Positions 34,614 through 44,530 are shown, numbered from the stretch's first letter. The stretch is 64,000 bases of DNA from Wenyingzhuangia fucanilytica (GCF_001697185.1 NZ_CP014224.1:2898501-2962500); one strand, 5' to 3'. Notes: a model not told the origin generated them from the letters alone. Numbers and translations: made by a program.

Positions 34614-35312
34614 CTAGTTATTTTTAAAGTAAGGTAAATAATGTGACAAACGTTCGTCAATCATATCAGATACTCCATTAGAAGTAATAGTACCTCCAGA
34701 AATAGCATCTACACCATGATCGTCTCCTGCTTTTGCTCCACCTTTAACAGCGGTAACAGAAACAAAATTATTTGACTCATCTAAAATCTTTTTTCCTGTA
34801 AATTGAGCTTGAAACCAATCCGTAGTAATTTCGGCACCTAAACCAGGAGTTTCTCCTTTATGGTCAAAGTTTGCCCCTACAATAGTATTCTTATCAGAAG
34901 CTAAAGCTATGTATCCCCATATTGCATCCCAAAGACCAGCTCCGTATAATGGCACTACATAAAAAGTTTGTCCATCTTTTTCTGCTATATATAAAGGATA
35001 GCGTTGTTGATCAACATCTTTTTTAACTTCATTTTTCAACCCAATGTTAAAAGCTTTTGCACTTGCATCAACAGATCCATCACTTTTTAAAGCCAATTGC
35101 TCTTTGATGTATTTGTTAAACTCTGCTTCAGCTTCTTCTCTAGAAACATCAGTAATACCGATAGTTCCTAAAATATTTTGCATTTTTTCTGCTTTTACGT
35201 TTGTGTCCTGTAAAGGTTTTAAACTAGTGGCAGTAAATGCTAATAATCCTGCAATAATTGTTACAATAATGATTGCGAAGATAAACGTATATGCGTTACT
35301 ATTCTTATTCAT
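34614..35312 (-). CDS. nqrC: Na+-NQR subunit C
   Basis: 232 residues with one N-terminal helix and an FMN-binding domain. The threonine expected to carry covalent FMN is Thr208 in [14 protein letters not shown]. The usual motif is SGAT; here the third residue is Gly. [11 protein letters not shown] and [10 protein letters not shown] are conserved NqrC/RnfG features. It starts 2 bp after the nqrB stop. Flavinylation needs ApbE, not encoded in this window. Confidence 0.95.
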   Translation of the reverse strand: MNKNSNAYTFIFAIIIVTIIAGLLAFTATSLKPLQDTNVKAEKMQNILGTIGITDVSREEAEAEFNKYIKEQLALKSDGSVDASAKAFNIGLKNEVKKDVDQQRYPLYIAEKDGQTFYVVPLYGAGLWDAIWGYIALASDKNTIVGANFDHKGETPGLGAEITTDWFQAQFTGKKILDESNNFVSVTAVKGGAKAGDDHGVDAISGGTITSNGVSDMIDERLSHYLPYFKNN

Positions 35313-35314
35313 AA

Positions 35315-36457
35315 TTATGCAGCTTTTAAACGTTTTTTACGCTTTTTAATGTTCCCTGCAATCACATAATGATCTACAGTTGGAGCAAAAACGTTCATTA
35401 ATAAAATGGCCATCATCATTCCTTCTGGATATGCTCCGTTAAATACACGAATCATAATTGCAAAGAAACCGATTAATATTCCGTAGATCCATTTTCCTTT
35501 TTCAGTTTGTGCACCAGATACTGGATCTGTTGCCATAAATACTGCTCCAAAAGCAAAACCTCCTACTAATAAATGTTGCCACCAAGGGAATTCCATTAAG
35601 GCATTTAATCCTAACGCATTAAATATTAACCCCATTGCAGCACCACCTACAACAACTCCTGTCATAATTTTCCAAGAACCAACTCCTGTAGCGATTAAAA
35701 TTGCGGCTCCAATTAAAATGGCCAATACTGAAGTTTCTCCTACAGAACCAGGAACATACCCTAAAAACATATCTAAAACAGACCAACCTGCATCAGATCC
35801 TGCAGCTAATTTTCCTAAAATAGTTTCACCAGAAACAGCATCAATAGTACTTGCGTCAGCCACCCATACCTTATCTCCAGACATTTGAGGAGCGTATGAG
35901 AAAAATGCAAAAGCACGAGCAATTAAAGCAGGGTTAAAAATATTCATTCCTGTACCTCCAAAAGCTTCTTTACCAATAAACACAGCAAAAATTACTGAGA
36001 TAGCTAACATCCATAAAGGAAAATCAACTGGCATAATTAAAGGAATTAACATTCCAGAAACTAAATACCCTTCATTAACTTCATGCTTATTGTAAACAGC
36101 AAAACCAATCTCAATAGCCAATCCTACACCGTAAGAAACTAATAACATTGGTAAAAATTTCCAAGCTCCAAAAATCATACAGTCTATAAAAGCTGTACTC
36201 TCTCCTAACTGAGAAAAATGTTGGTATCCTAAATTGTACATCCCAAATAACAATGCTGGTAATAAAGCAAATATTACTGTGATCATTACTCTTTTTAAAT
36301 CTACACCATCTCTAATATGTGCTCCTTTGTGAGTATTGTGCTTAGGCACAAATAACAAAGTATCTATAGAGTTTATTGCTGGAGCAAATTTTTCGAATTT
36401 ACCTCCCGGGTTGAAAGGCTTTCTTATTTCGTCAAATTTCTTTCTTAAAAAATCCAT
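35315..36457 (-). CDS. nqrB: Na+-NQR subunit B
   Basis: 380 residues, about ten membrane helices, with a basic N-terminus. It is the main Na+-channel subunit and binds riboflavin and covalent FMN. The predicted FMN-carrying threonine is Thr212 in DAVSGETILG, where the motif usually reads SGAT; Glu replaces Ala. GGTGMNIFNPALIARAF and ATDPVSGAQTEKGKW are conserved membrane-domain signatures. Its ATG overlaps the nqrA stop by one base. Confidence 0.96.
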   Translation of the reverse strand: MDFLRKKFDEIRKPFNPGGKFEKFAPAINSIDTLLFVPKHNTHKGAHIRDGVDLKRVMITVIFALLPALLFGMYNLGYQHFSQLGESTAFIDCMIFGAWKFLPMLLVSYGVGLAIEIGFAVYNKHEVNEGYLVSGMLIPLIMPVDFPLWMLAISVIFAVFIGKEAFGGTGMNIFNPALIARAFAFFSYAPQMSGDKVWVADASTIDAVSGETILGKLAAGSDAGWSVLDMFLGYVPGSVGETSVLAILIGAAILIATGVGSWKIMTGVVVGGAAMGLIFNALGLNALMEFPWWQHLLVGGFAFGAVFMATDPVSGAQTEKGKWIYGILIGFFAIMIRVFNGAYPEGMMMAILLMNVFAPTVDHYVIAGNIKKRKKRLKAA

Positions 36458-37809
36458 TATCCTACTTCTTTAATCATTAAGTCTAATCCTTGTCTGATGA
36501 TCTCTTGAGCTTCAATTTTTGAAGTGTTGGTATAATCTACCAATGCAAAATCTTCAGGAGCTACCTCGTAAATCCCTAAATTTTCCATTTTCTCAATATC
36601 ATTTGCAATACAAGCTTTTAATAGTTGTAATGGGAAAATATCTAAAGGCACAACCTTTTCCATTTCACCAGTTACTACCAATGCTCTTTCTTCTCCATTT
36701 AAACTAGTGTCTAAAACATATTCTTTGTTTGGATTTAACCATGCAAAAGATGTTTTAGCTGCACTATGGATAGAACCGCTTCCTACAAAAGGCAACCACC
36801 CCATAAAGCGGTGCTTGTTTCCTTCTGGGATTACAGTAATCACATTGTCATAAAAACCTAAGTAATCATCTAATTGGATTTGCGTTCCAGTTAAAACGTT
36901 TCCAGAAATAATTCTAGAACCTTTAACATCAGCACTTTGCTCAACTAAAGATTTTATACTTTGACCAGCAGCCAAGGCATAATATTGAGGATTTTTAACT
37001 TCTGAACCTGCCAAAGCAACCAATTTAGTTGGATTGTAGTTTCCTGTTAAAAACAACTCACCAATAGTAGCTACTCCTTGTGCACTTACTGTCCAAACAC
37101 GTTCTCCTTGATTAATAGGATTAATTGCAGCTATTTGAGTACCTACATTCCCTGCCGGATGTTTACCAGTTACATTAAAAACCGTTGCATTTTCAACTTT
37201 GCTAAAGAAACTAGCCTCATTAGCATCAACCGATAAGTTTACTGCTCCTTCAGTCAATTTAGACAATGCATTGATACCTGCTTGAAAAGCCTCCTCTTTA
37301 CCTTTTAATGCAAATGCATAGTTTGGTCCTAAAGGATTGGTATCAAATGAAGACACAAAAATAGCTTTTGGAGTATCCGAAGGATTTGCTACAATGTCGT
37401 AAGGACGTTGTTTTACATAAGCAAAACTTCCACTCTCCAAAATCTTCTCTAACACTGCTTCTTTCTCTAATTTTAGAGGATCAGCAGCGCCAAAGTCTTT
37501 AAATTGGTCTTCTGGTTTTGATTCAATAATAACTGCTAAAACTTTACGTTTAGCACCTCTCTTAATCTCTTTAACCGTTCCACTTACAGGAGATGTAAAC
37601 TTAATCCTGTCATTTCCTTTAGAAAAGAAAACTACATCACCAACAATAACTTCATCACCTGCTTTAACAGCAAGTTTTGGTATAATACCATGAAAATCTG
37701 TAGGTTTAATAGCGTAGAAATCGGAACGAGAAACAGCAGCTGTAGTCATAGCCGCTTGCCCTTTAAGCTTAATGTTTAAGCCTTTTTTTACCCTAATGTC
37801 TTGTGACAT
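36457..37809 (-). CDS. nqrA: Na+-NQR subunit A
   Basis: 450 residues, soluble, first gene of the operon. The N-terminal barrel-sandwich region (RVKKGLNIKLKGQA, FTSPVSGTVKEI) resembles NqrA and RnfC. It sits on the cytoplasmic face and is the subunit most often linked to the quinone site. A perfect -7 element TAAATTTG lies on the reverse strand at 37851-37858, about 41 bp upstream of ATG, with a possible -33 CAAA complement 25 bp further. The nqrA stop overlaps the nqrB start. Confidence 0.96.
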   Translation of the reverse strand: MSQDIRVKKGLNIKLKGQAAMTTAAVSRSDFYAIKPTDFHGIIPKLAVKAGDEVIVGDVVFFSKGNDRIKFTSPVSGTVKEIKRGAKRKVLAVIIESKPEDQFKDFGAADPLKLEKEAVLEKILESGSFAYVKQRPYDIVANPSDTPKAIFVSSFDTNPLGPNYAFALKGKEEAFQAGINALSKLTEGAVNLSVDANEASFFSKVENATVFNVTGKHPAGNVGTQIAAINPINQGERVWTVSAQGVATIGELFLTGNYNPTKLVALAGSEVKNPQYYALAAGQSIKSLVEQSADVKGSRIISGNVLTGTQIQLDDYLGFYDNVITVIPEGNKHRFMGWLPFVGSGSIHSAAKTSFAWLNPNKEYVLDTSLNGEERALVVTGEMEKVVPLDIFPLQLLKACIANDIEKMENLGIYEVAPEDFALVDYTNTSKIEAQEIIRQGLDLMIKEVG

Positions 37810-37850
37810 ATTTATAAATTTAATTTATTTTGTACGTATAAAATATGCAA

Positions 37851-37858
37851 CAAATTTA
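37851..37858 (-). promoter_or_regulatory. -7 promoter element of the nqr operon (TAAATTTG)
   Basis: A perfect TAnnTTTG on the reverse strand, giving a leader of roughly 35 nt before nqrA. The best -33 candidate is 25 bp upstream, wider than usual. Confidence 0.5.
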
Positions 37859-38030
37859 ATTAAATTGTGTATTCTTAAAGCTACAAATAGGGCTTTAATT
37901 TTATCAGGTTATTTTATTTATAATAATTCTAAGTAATTTTATTTAAAGACAAACGTTTTTACAAAATCAAAAGCTTTAATCAATAACAATTCATTAAATT
38001 ACAACACTTTAACAAACCAGATCGAAAAAC

Positions 38031-39266
38031 ATGCTTTTTAAATATTTAGTTATTTTACTTATTTCTCCCATTGCTCTTTACGCTCAAATATCTGATGCTT
38101 TTCATATAAAAACCGTTAGCATTAAAAACAGCAATAGAGATTTTTCTGAAACCATACAGCCCCTGAACAGCTCTTTTAGTTTTAGTTTTGATGATATTAA
38201 TGGTTATCAAGATGAATATTATTACTTGATTACTCTTTGCGAAATTGATTGGACTCCCTCAAAAATTCCTACTTCATATTACATCGATGGGTTTAATAAT
38301 ATGCAAATTAACAACATGGAAAATTCTTTTGGAACTTTACATAATTACACCCATTACGAATTTTCTATTCCAAATGAAGACACAAAAATCACAAAATCTG
38401 GAAACTATCTTTTTCAGATTTTAAATGAAGAAAACGAAGTGGTTTGTGAAAGAAAAATAGTGCTCTATGAAAATAAAATTTCTGTAAGTGTAAACATTTC
38501 TGAAAGTAGAGATTTATCCTCTTTTAACGAAAAACAAGCAGTTTCATTAGTTATTCAAAATAATGGACTCCCTATTAATTTTCCAAATTCAGAAATCCAA
38601 ACTTTTATATTTCAGAATAGCGACCCACAAATACGCTCTCCCTTTTTAAAACCTACTTTTACAGAAAGAAACACCTACACTTACAGGCCTAGTAAAGAAA
38701 CTGAATTTATTGCAGGAAATGAGTTTCTTAATTTTGACAACAACGAAATTTTAAGAAATACAAGATATATTTCTTCATCATACAGAGAAGATAATTATTT
38801 TAACACTATCCTATTTACTCAAAAAAGCAGAGCCAACAGCACTTATACTTACAACCCTGATATTAACGGAAATTTTGTTGTGAGAAACTTTAGATCTAAC
38901 ACTCCAGAAACCGAAGCAGAGTACAGTAATGTTTTATTTACTTTGACTAACTTACAAGAGTATAAAGACAAAGATATATATGTTTATGGAGCTTTTAACA
39001 ATTATCAAATTAATGATGAAAACAAATTAAATCTAGATGAATCTGGCAAATATTTAACTTGTAGCATATTTTTAAAACAAGGTTTTTACAATTATGATTT
39101 TGTAGTTTACGACAATCAAAAAATAGATAAGAAAACCATTAGCGGATCATATTTTGAAACAGAAAACAACTACGAAGCTTTGGTTTATTTTCAACCTACC
39201 AACTCTATTTATTACGAAGTAGTAGGTTACGGAATTGGAAACAGTAAACAGCAAATAGAAAATTAG
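38031..39266 (+). CDS. Type IX secretion Plug protein (DUF5103)
   Basis: 411 residues with signal peptide MLFKYLVILLISPIALYAQ. The body is beta-rich, with a first domain (DINGYQDEYYYLITLCEIDW, IDGFNNMQINNMENSF) and a second with a carbohydrate-binding-like fold (YVYGAFNNYQINDENKLNL). This is the DUF5103 layout of the Plug protein, which closes the periplasmic side of the SprA translocon in Flavobacterium johnsoniae. It supports an active type IX system, consistent with the large cargo protein in this window. ApaG follows 47 bp downstream. Confidence 0.87.
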   Translation: MLFKYLVILLISPIALYAQISDAFHIKTVSIKNSNRDFSETIQPLNSSFSFSFDDINGYQDEYYYLITLCEIDWTPSKIPTSYYIDGFNNMQINNMENSFGTLHNYTHYEFSIPNEDTKITKSGNYLFQILNEENEVVCERKIVLYENKISVSVNISESRDLSSFNEKQAVSLVIQNNGLPINFPNSEIQTFIFQNSDPQIRSPFLKPTFTERNTYTYRPSKETEFIAGNEFLNFDNNEILRNTRYISSSYREDNYFNTILFTQKSRANSTYTYNPDINGNFVVRNFRSNTPETEAEYSNVLFTLTNLQEYKDKDIYVYGAFNNYQINDENKLNLDESGKYLTCSIFLKQGFYNYDFVVYDNQKIDKKTISGSYFETENNYEALVYFQPTNSIYYEVVGYGIGNSKQQIEN

Positions 39267-39313
39267 TTGTTTTCTACAAAATTCTTATTTATATTTAAAC
39301 AAACGATACTAAA

Positions 39314-39700
39314 ATGACTGAGGCAACAACTCAAGGAATAAAAATTTCTGTAAATACTGTTTTTTGTGGTGTGCAGGAGCGCAACCAACAAAAGCACTAT
39401 TTATATGACTACTATATTAGTATTGAAAATTTATCACCATACACTGTTCAATTATTTTCTAGACATTGGGAAATTTACGACTCTTTAAACCACACCGAAA
39501 TTGTTGAAGGAGAAGGAGTCATTGGCATACAACCTATTCTGAAATCTGGAGAAAAACACGCATATAAATCTCACTGTATATTGCTTTCTAACTGTGGATC
39601 TATGAAAGGTTATTACACCATGTTAAACCTTGACGATAAAAAAACATTTAGAGTTGCCGTTCCATCGTTTCAGCTGCAAACCAAATCTATTATGAACTAA
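39314..39700 (+). CDS. apaG: ApaG-domain protein (DUF525)
   Basis: 128 residues covering the whole ApaG domain. SRHWEIYDSLNHTEIVEGEGV and IQPILKSGEKHAYKSHC are the standard family blocks, and the family is a small fibronectin-III-like fold. The cellular role is not settled (it was named for linkage to apaH and cobalt/magnesium resistance). It follows the Plug gene, and its end overlaps the end of the convergent DUF6695-like gene by 11 bp. Confidence 0.93.
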   Translation: MTEATTQGIKISVNTVFCGVQERNQQKHYLYDYYISIENLSPYTVQLFSRHWEIYDSLNHTEIVEGEGVIGIQPILKSGEKHAYKSHCILLSNCGSMKGYYTMLNLDDKKTFRVAVPSFQLQTKSIMN

Positions 39701-40685
39701 TTTTACACAAGATATACTCTTTGGAATTTTGTTCAATATAAACTTCTACACAATTTGTAGGATGTACAAACTCATAAGCTTCATCCATATTAAAACTAAA
39801 GTCTTTTATCTTAAAAACACCTTCGAAATCTTTTTCGCCTTTAACTGTATACCTTGCAATTCGATATAAATTTACATCGTCTTTAGAGGTTATTTTAAAC
39901 CAAGCACCACTACCTATTCCACCCAACCAAGTTGCATTTTCTAAATCAAAAAGCGCTTTATTAGGCAACTCCGTTCCAATTAAATTCAACTCCCTATCAA
40001 ACTTTTTTAAGAAACAAGCACCATATTCTTTAATTACAGATCTATTGGTATAGTGATCTATTTTTTGATTTTCAATCACATAAATATCATCTTCGGTAGT
40101 TCCTTTAATTGCATTCCCTATAGGACTAGGAGTTAATAAATTTGAAGTTTTTAATTTTAACACAATGGATTTATTTCCGCAAGAATTTAAAATAGCATCT
40201 GTAACAAACCTTGCACAATTACTTCCGTTTTTAACAAAAGCACCATAAGGAATTTCCTTTTTGCTAATTAAATCATTTACAAAATCTAAAGCTTTTTTGT
40301 AATCAATTTCTGAGTTCACACTAGCGACTAGCCTTCCATCACCATGCGTTTTTTCAGGATGCGCATCTAACCAAAGTAAAATTTCATTTAAATTCACTAA
40401 AACATCATCTTTGAATTCAGCTACAAAAGGAACAACCAACTCAGGATCTGTTTCTTTACATCTTACACGGCCATTACCGTATGAAGTTATGTACCTACCA
40501 AAATCAAAATAATTTATTTCTGATGTTTTTTTATCAATTAACAACATTGCGGCATGACCGGCTTGAATAGCATTTTCGCTACCAATTCCCAACTTAGGCC
40601 AAACCTTACTTGAAAACTCCGAATGTGCCGGACGAACCACTGTATCTGGATAAGACAACACTACTATAACACCATCATACATCAT
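39690..40685 (-). CDS. DUF6695-like protein with permuted papain-type residues
   Basis: 331 residues, no signal peptide. The N-terminal ~165 residues contain AGHAAMLLIDKKTSE (His44), YFDFGRY and, later, NGSNCARFVTDAI (Cys157). His before Cys, with an N-C pair followed by a helix, is the order seen in circularly permuted NlpC/P60-like enzymes, so a thiol hydrolase or transferase is plausible; this is inferred from pattern only. I tentatively link it to DUF6695. It lies 4 bp after the NRDE gene on the same strand, so the two form a unit. Confidence 0.7.
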   Translation of the reverse strand: MMYDGVIVVLSYPDTVVRPAHSEFSSKVWPKLGIGSENAIQAGHAAMLLIDKKTSEINYFDFGRYITSYGNGRVRCKETDPELVVPFVAEFKDDVLVNLNEILLWLDAHPEKTHGDGRLVASVNSEIDYKKALDFVNDLISKKEIPYGAFVKNGSNCARFVTDAILNSCGNKSIVLKLKTSNLLTPSPIGNAIKGTTEDDIYVIENQKIDHYTNRSVIKEYGACFLKKFDRELNLIGTELPNKALFDLENATWLGGIGSGAWFKITSKDDVNLYRIARYTVKGEKDFEGVFKIKDFSFNMDEAYEFVHPTNCVEVYIEQNSKEYILCKISS

Positions 40686-40689
40686 AAAA

Positions 40690-41415
40690 CTATACTTTTA
40701 CAGCGCTAAACAAATCATCATATTGCAAAACTTCTTGATTGACATAATCGTGATATTCCATTAACAAAGCTTCCTTGTTTTTAATCACCATTGTTGTACT
40801 AACTGTTTCAACCACATCTCTTTTCATTTTAGGAGAAATTTCTTGATTTCCTAAATTTTCATCTTGATGAAATTCCAAAACTTTTTGCTTAATATCTGCT
40901 GATAGAGCAAGTAAATTCTTTTTAAACCACTCTTCTCGTTGAATTTTAACCTCAGCTGTATACAATGTAGAAGACGACCAAATATATGGCTGCTCAACCG
41001 AAAGTTCTGTTAACTTTTTTTCTTTTCTACACCAAACCAACTCATAAATATTAGAAGTATTATTCCAATCTACCACTATTAACGTAAAAGGAGCAACCCC
41101 ATTTAAATCGATAGTATTTAAAGTATTCAATAAATTTTTAGAGGTTAAAATAGATTTTACTACTACCCCTCTACTTTTTGGAAATTTTATAGTTGGATCG
41201 TGATAAACAAAACCTCCATTTAGCAAACAAACCAAACGTTTGTGTTCAGCAACACCAATCCAAGTTCCTCCAGCTACTTCATCTTTAGGATAAAACAAGC
41301 TCGCCCCATCCTCAACATAACTAGATGGAGCAATGGTTTTTCTAGATTTTTGTTCATCTCTATTTGATGTAAAAACAAATCCTTTTTTACTAGGAACATA
41401 AGTTACTGTACACAT
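40690..41415 (-). CDS. NRDE-family protein (TANGO2-like)
   Basis: 241 residues starting MCTVTYVPSKKGFVFTSNRDE. The Cys2 start and the NRDE tetrad are the family hallmark (Pfam NRDE/TANGO2), and the fold is of the Ntn-hydrolase type with Cys2 as the likely nucleophile after Met removal. GGTWIGVAEHKRLVCLLNGG is the second conserved block. Substrate unknown. It is the first gene of a two-gene unit with the permuted-protease-like gene and is divergent from pabB. Confidence 0.87.
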   Translation of the reverse strand: MCTVTYVPSKKGFVFTSNRDEQKSRKTIAPSSYVEDGASLFYPKDEVAGGTWIGVAEHKRLVCLLNGGFVYHDPTIKFPKSRGVVVKSILTSKNLLNTLNTIDLNGVAPFTLIVVDWNNTSNIYELVWCRKEKKLTELSVEQPYIWSSSTLYTAEVKIQREEWFKKNLLALSADIKQKVLEFHQDENLGNQEISPKMKRDVVETVSTTMVIKNKEALLMEYHDYVNQEVLQYDDLFSAVKV

Positions 41416-41529
41416 AAACCTCCTTTTATTTTCGTTTTTGTCTATAAATCTATTAAAAATTACACTTCTTACACATTAAGTCTTTATACTTTGGTAAGAT
41501 TATTAAATTTGCAAACTCAATTCAAACCT

Positions 41530-42813
41530 ATGCAACGCATACAAAAGCTTTTTACGGTTGATAACACTCCACAAATAAAAGAACAACTTTTAGTTTGGGG
41601 AGCACAACACAACACAGTTGCTTGGTTGGATTCTAACAACAACACCAAAACCAATATTGAAGGTTTTTTAGCTATTGATCAAATTAGTTTTATAACTTCT
41701 GATTATCATAACGCATTTGAACAATTAAAATTTTATGTAGATAACATTCAAGATTATGCTTTTGGATATTTAGGTTATGATTTAAAAAATGATGTAGAAA
41801 AATTAAGTTCTCATAATATTGATGAAACTAATTTTCCTGATTTATATTTTTTTCAGCCCAAAAAACTGATTGAAGTCCAAAAAGACGGAATTCTTTTTAG
41901 ATACCCTAAAGATTTAGCCGAAGATATTGATAAAGATTGGAAGGCCATTCTAGCATCTAAAAAAGAAATATCAGCAAAAAAGCCTCTTGATATTCATCAT
42001 AGAATTGATAAAGAAACCTATATTAAACAAGTTGAAAAAGCACTTAAAGAAATTCACAAAGGAGAAGTTTATGAATTAAACTTTTGTCAGGAATTTTATG
42101 CAAAAAACGCAAGTATTCATCCTGTTAATACCTATTTAGATTTAAACACTATTTCTCAGGCTCCCTTTGCTACTTTTTTAAAGATTAAAGATTTGTTTCT
42201 TTTATCTGCATCTCCCGAAAGATTTTTACAAAAAAAAGGAGACACTTTGGTTTCTGAACCTATTAAGGGAACCGCAAGGAGGAGAACTTTACCCGAAAAA
42301 GATATTTCGCAAATTGAACTGTTAAAAAACAACACCAAGGAGATTGCAGAAAATATTATGATTGTAGATTTGGTTAGAAATGACTTATCTCATATTGCTC
42401 AAAAAGGAACTGTTAGTGTTAATGAACTTTGCAAGATTTATACTTTTAAGCAAGTGCACCAAATGATTTCTTCTATTACCTGTAAAATAAAGCCCAACAT
42501 CCACATGGTTGATGCCATTAAAGCGTGTTATCCTATGGGTAGTATGACTGGAGCTCCAAAAATTGCTGCCATGAAATTTATTGAAGATTTAGAAGCTAGC
42601 AAAAGAGGAATTTATTCTGGAGCTGTAGGATATTTTACTCCAGAACAAGATTTTGATTTTAATGTGGTGATCAGAAGTATTGTGTACAACCAATCTAAAA
42701 ACTATGTGTCTTTTTCTGTAGGAAGTGCTATTACCGCAAAAGCAAATCCGGAACAAGAATACGAGGAATGTTTGTTAAAAGCCAAAGCGATGCGAGAAGT
42801 TTTAAGCAACTAA
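41530..42813 (+). CDS. pabB: Aminodeoxychorismate synthase component I (PabB-type)
   Basis: 427 residues from ATG at MQRIQKLFTVDN. An in-frame TTG 13 codons earlier lies upstream of a TAAATTTG -7 element (41504-41511), so it would not be in the mRNA. Chorismate-binding motifs are present: GEVYELNFCQEF, SASPERFL, EPIKGTARR, VRNDLS, YPMGSMTGAPK, YSGAVGYF. The Lys in PIKGT is the residue that separates PabB from anthranilate synthase TrpE (PIAGT). It converts chorismate and ammonia to aminodeoxychorismate for folate. The amidotransferase partner is not in the window. Confidence 0.88.
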   Translation: MQRIQKLFTVDNTPQIKEQLLVWGAQHNTVAWLDSNNNTKTNIEGFLAIDQISFITSDYHNAFEQLKFYVDNIQDYAFGYLGYDLKNDVEKLSSHNIDETNFPDLYFFQPKKLIEVQKDGILFRYPKDLAEDIDKDWKAILASKKEISAKKPLDIHHRIDKETYIKQVEKALKEIHKGEVYELNFCQEFYAKNASIHPVNTYLDLNTISQAPFATFLKIKDLFLLSASPERFLQKKGDTLVSEPIKGTARRRTLPEKDISQIELLKNNTKEIAENIMIVDLVRNDLSHIAQKGTVSVNELCKIYTFKQVHQMISSITCKIKPNIHMVDAIKACYPMGSMTGAPKIAAMKFIEDLEASKRGIYSGAVGYFTPEQDFDFNVVIRSIVYNQSKNYVSFSVGSAITAKANPEQEYEECLLKAKAMREVLSN

Positions 42814-42821
42814 CTCTCTAT

Positions 42822-43040
42822 TTAACCATTGTATTTATAATGATCTAAACATACTTTTAAGGTAGCCAAAGCAGAACCAATCATTATAAAACAAACCATT
42901 AAATGTTCTTTTTGAAAAAAACTTTCTGCCAAAAAATTGGTCGCACTTAGCAGCAATAATACATTTAAAACAAACCAAACTAGTATTAATAAAATAATAG
43001 GATTTCTTGATGTGTTATTTGTTGAATACGTATTTTTCAT
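42822..43040 (-). CDS. Small two-helix membrane protein
   Basis: 72 residues from ATG. A short polar N-terminus (MKNTYSTNNTSRN) is followed by two hydrophobic helices (~14-35 and ~47-64) and a short basic tail. No family recognised. It fills the gap between pabB (convergent) and tilS (divergent). A -7 element was not found. The amphipathic two-helix layout supports a real gene, but it is short. Confidence 0.55.
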   Translation of the reverse strand: MKNTYSTNNTSRNPIILLILVWFVLNVLLLLSATNFLAESFFQKEHLMVCFIMIGSALATLKVCLDHYKYNG

Positions 43041-43234
43041 AGCTAATTGTTTTTCAATAAAACTTTATTCTTTTTCATGTTAATAAGCATCTCTCACTCT
43101 ATAAAAGACGCGAGTATAAAAATAAAGCTAACTCTAAAGGATTTCAACTGTGTTAAATCGCAAAAACAAACACTTTATCTTTTTTTAACTTTATTACTTT
43201 TAACTTATTTGTATTTTTATCCAAAAACAATACT

Positions 43235-44530
43235 GTGCTACAAAAACTAGAAACTCATCTTGAGAAAAACTTTCCTTTTTTAAAAGGTAAAAAACTATTA
43301 ATTACTGTTTCTGGCGGAATTGACAGCGTGGTTTTAGCCCATGTTTTTCATCAATTAAAATATCAAATTGGTATTGCTCACTGCAACTTTCAACTTAGAG
43401 GAATAGAAAGTGATTTAGACGAAAGATTTGTAGAAAAAATAGCCAAAGAATTCAACTGTCAATTTCATAGCATTCAATTTTTAACCAAAGAATATTGCAA
43501 AAAAAACAAAGTAAACATTCAAATTGGAGCCAGAGAATTACGTTATGATTGGTTTCAGAAATTATACACAGAATATGAGTATGATTATATTTTAACCGCA
43601 CATCATTTAAACGATGTGATGGAAACATTTTTCATCAACTTATCAAGAGGTACAGGATTAGATGGATTGGCTAGTATTCCTCCTATTAATCAAAACATTA
43701 TTAGGCCGTTTTTAATTGTTTCTAGAAACGATATTGAAACTTATGCAAACAATCTTAATATCAAATGGCGAGAGGACCAAAGCAATGCCGAAACAAAATA
43801 CATTAGGAACAAAATAAGGCATCATATTACCCCTGAATTATATAAACTTCATCCAAATTTTGAAGAAAACTTTTTAAATACAGTTTTAAAAATTCACGAT
43901 AGTAAAATCTTCATCAAACAAAAAATTGCAGCCTTGCAAAAAGAAATTTTTACTACTAAAGAAAATGATTTTATTATTGATAAAAACATCATTAAAAATC
44001 TTTCTGATTTTGAAATTTACGAACTTTTTAAACCGTTTGATTTTACTGCTACGCAAGAAATTAAAAAACTTATTGCAACACAAACAGGTAAGCAAATTTA
44101 CTCTAGCACTCACACACTTTTAAACAATAGAGACAGTTTAATTTTATCTATAAACACTCAGGATTTAAACGAAGATGTTTATATGATAGAACATATGCAA
44201 GACATACATCACCTACCCATTTCTTTAAATTTTTCTTTTGCAAACAAGGAAATTTCTAAAGACTGTATAGCCTTAAATTTAGAGCAAACATCTTTTCCTT
44301 TAATGATTAGAAAATGGAAAGATGGTGACTATTTTCATCCTACAGGAATGAGAGGAAAGAAAAAAATTAGTAAATATTTTAAAGATGAAAAATTCTCTTT
44401 AAGAGATAAAGAAAATACTTGGTTGTTATGCAATCATCAACAACAAATTATTTGGATTATTGGTCATAGAGCAGATAGGATATTAACCTGCAAACCCGAA
44501 AAAGAAAATTTAGTCTACATTTCTGTTTAA
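43235..44530 (+). CDS. tilS: tRNA(Ile)-lysidine synthase
   Basis: 431 residues from GTG; no ATG fits the family N-terminus. The PP-loop SGGIDS (26-31) binds ATP, and HCNFQLRG and TAHHLNDVMETFFINLSRG are N-type ATPase motifs. The C-terminal TilS domain ends with IRKWKDGDYFHPTGMRG and KKKISKYFKD. It lysidinylates C34 of the tRNA-Ile that reads AUA, an essential step. Monocistronic or with ppc, 118 bp downstream. Confidence 0.94.
   Translation: MLQKLETHLEKNFPFLKGKKLLITVSGGIDSVVLAHVFHQLKYQIGIAHCNFQLRGIESDLDERFVEKIAKEFNCQFHSIQFLTKEYCKKNKVNIQIGARELRYDWFQKLYTEYEYDYILTAHHLNDVMETFFINLSRGTGLDGLASIPPINQNIIRPFLIVSRNDIETYANNLNIKWREDQSNAETKYIRNKIRHHITPELYKLHPNFEENFLNTVLKIHDSKIFIKQKIAALQKEIFTTKENDFIIDKNIIKNLSDFEIYELFKPFDFTATQEIKKLIATQTGKQIYSSTHTLLNNRDSLILSINTQDLNEDVYMIEHMQDIHHLPISLNFSFANKEISKDCIALNLEQTSFPLMIRKWKDGDYFHPTGMRGKKKISKYFKDEKFSLRDKENTWLLCNHQQQIIWIIGHRADRILTCKPEKENLVYISV

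Noticed and set aside
43047-43250. 67-codon hydrophobic ORF before tilS
   Set aside because: Starts at TTG, overlaps the tilS start, and its hydrophobicity comes from T-rich codons in AT-rich DNA.
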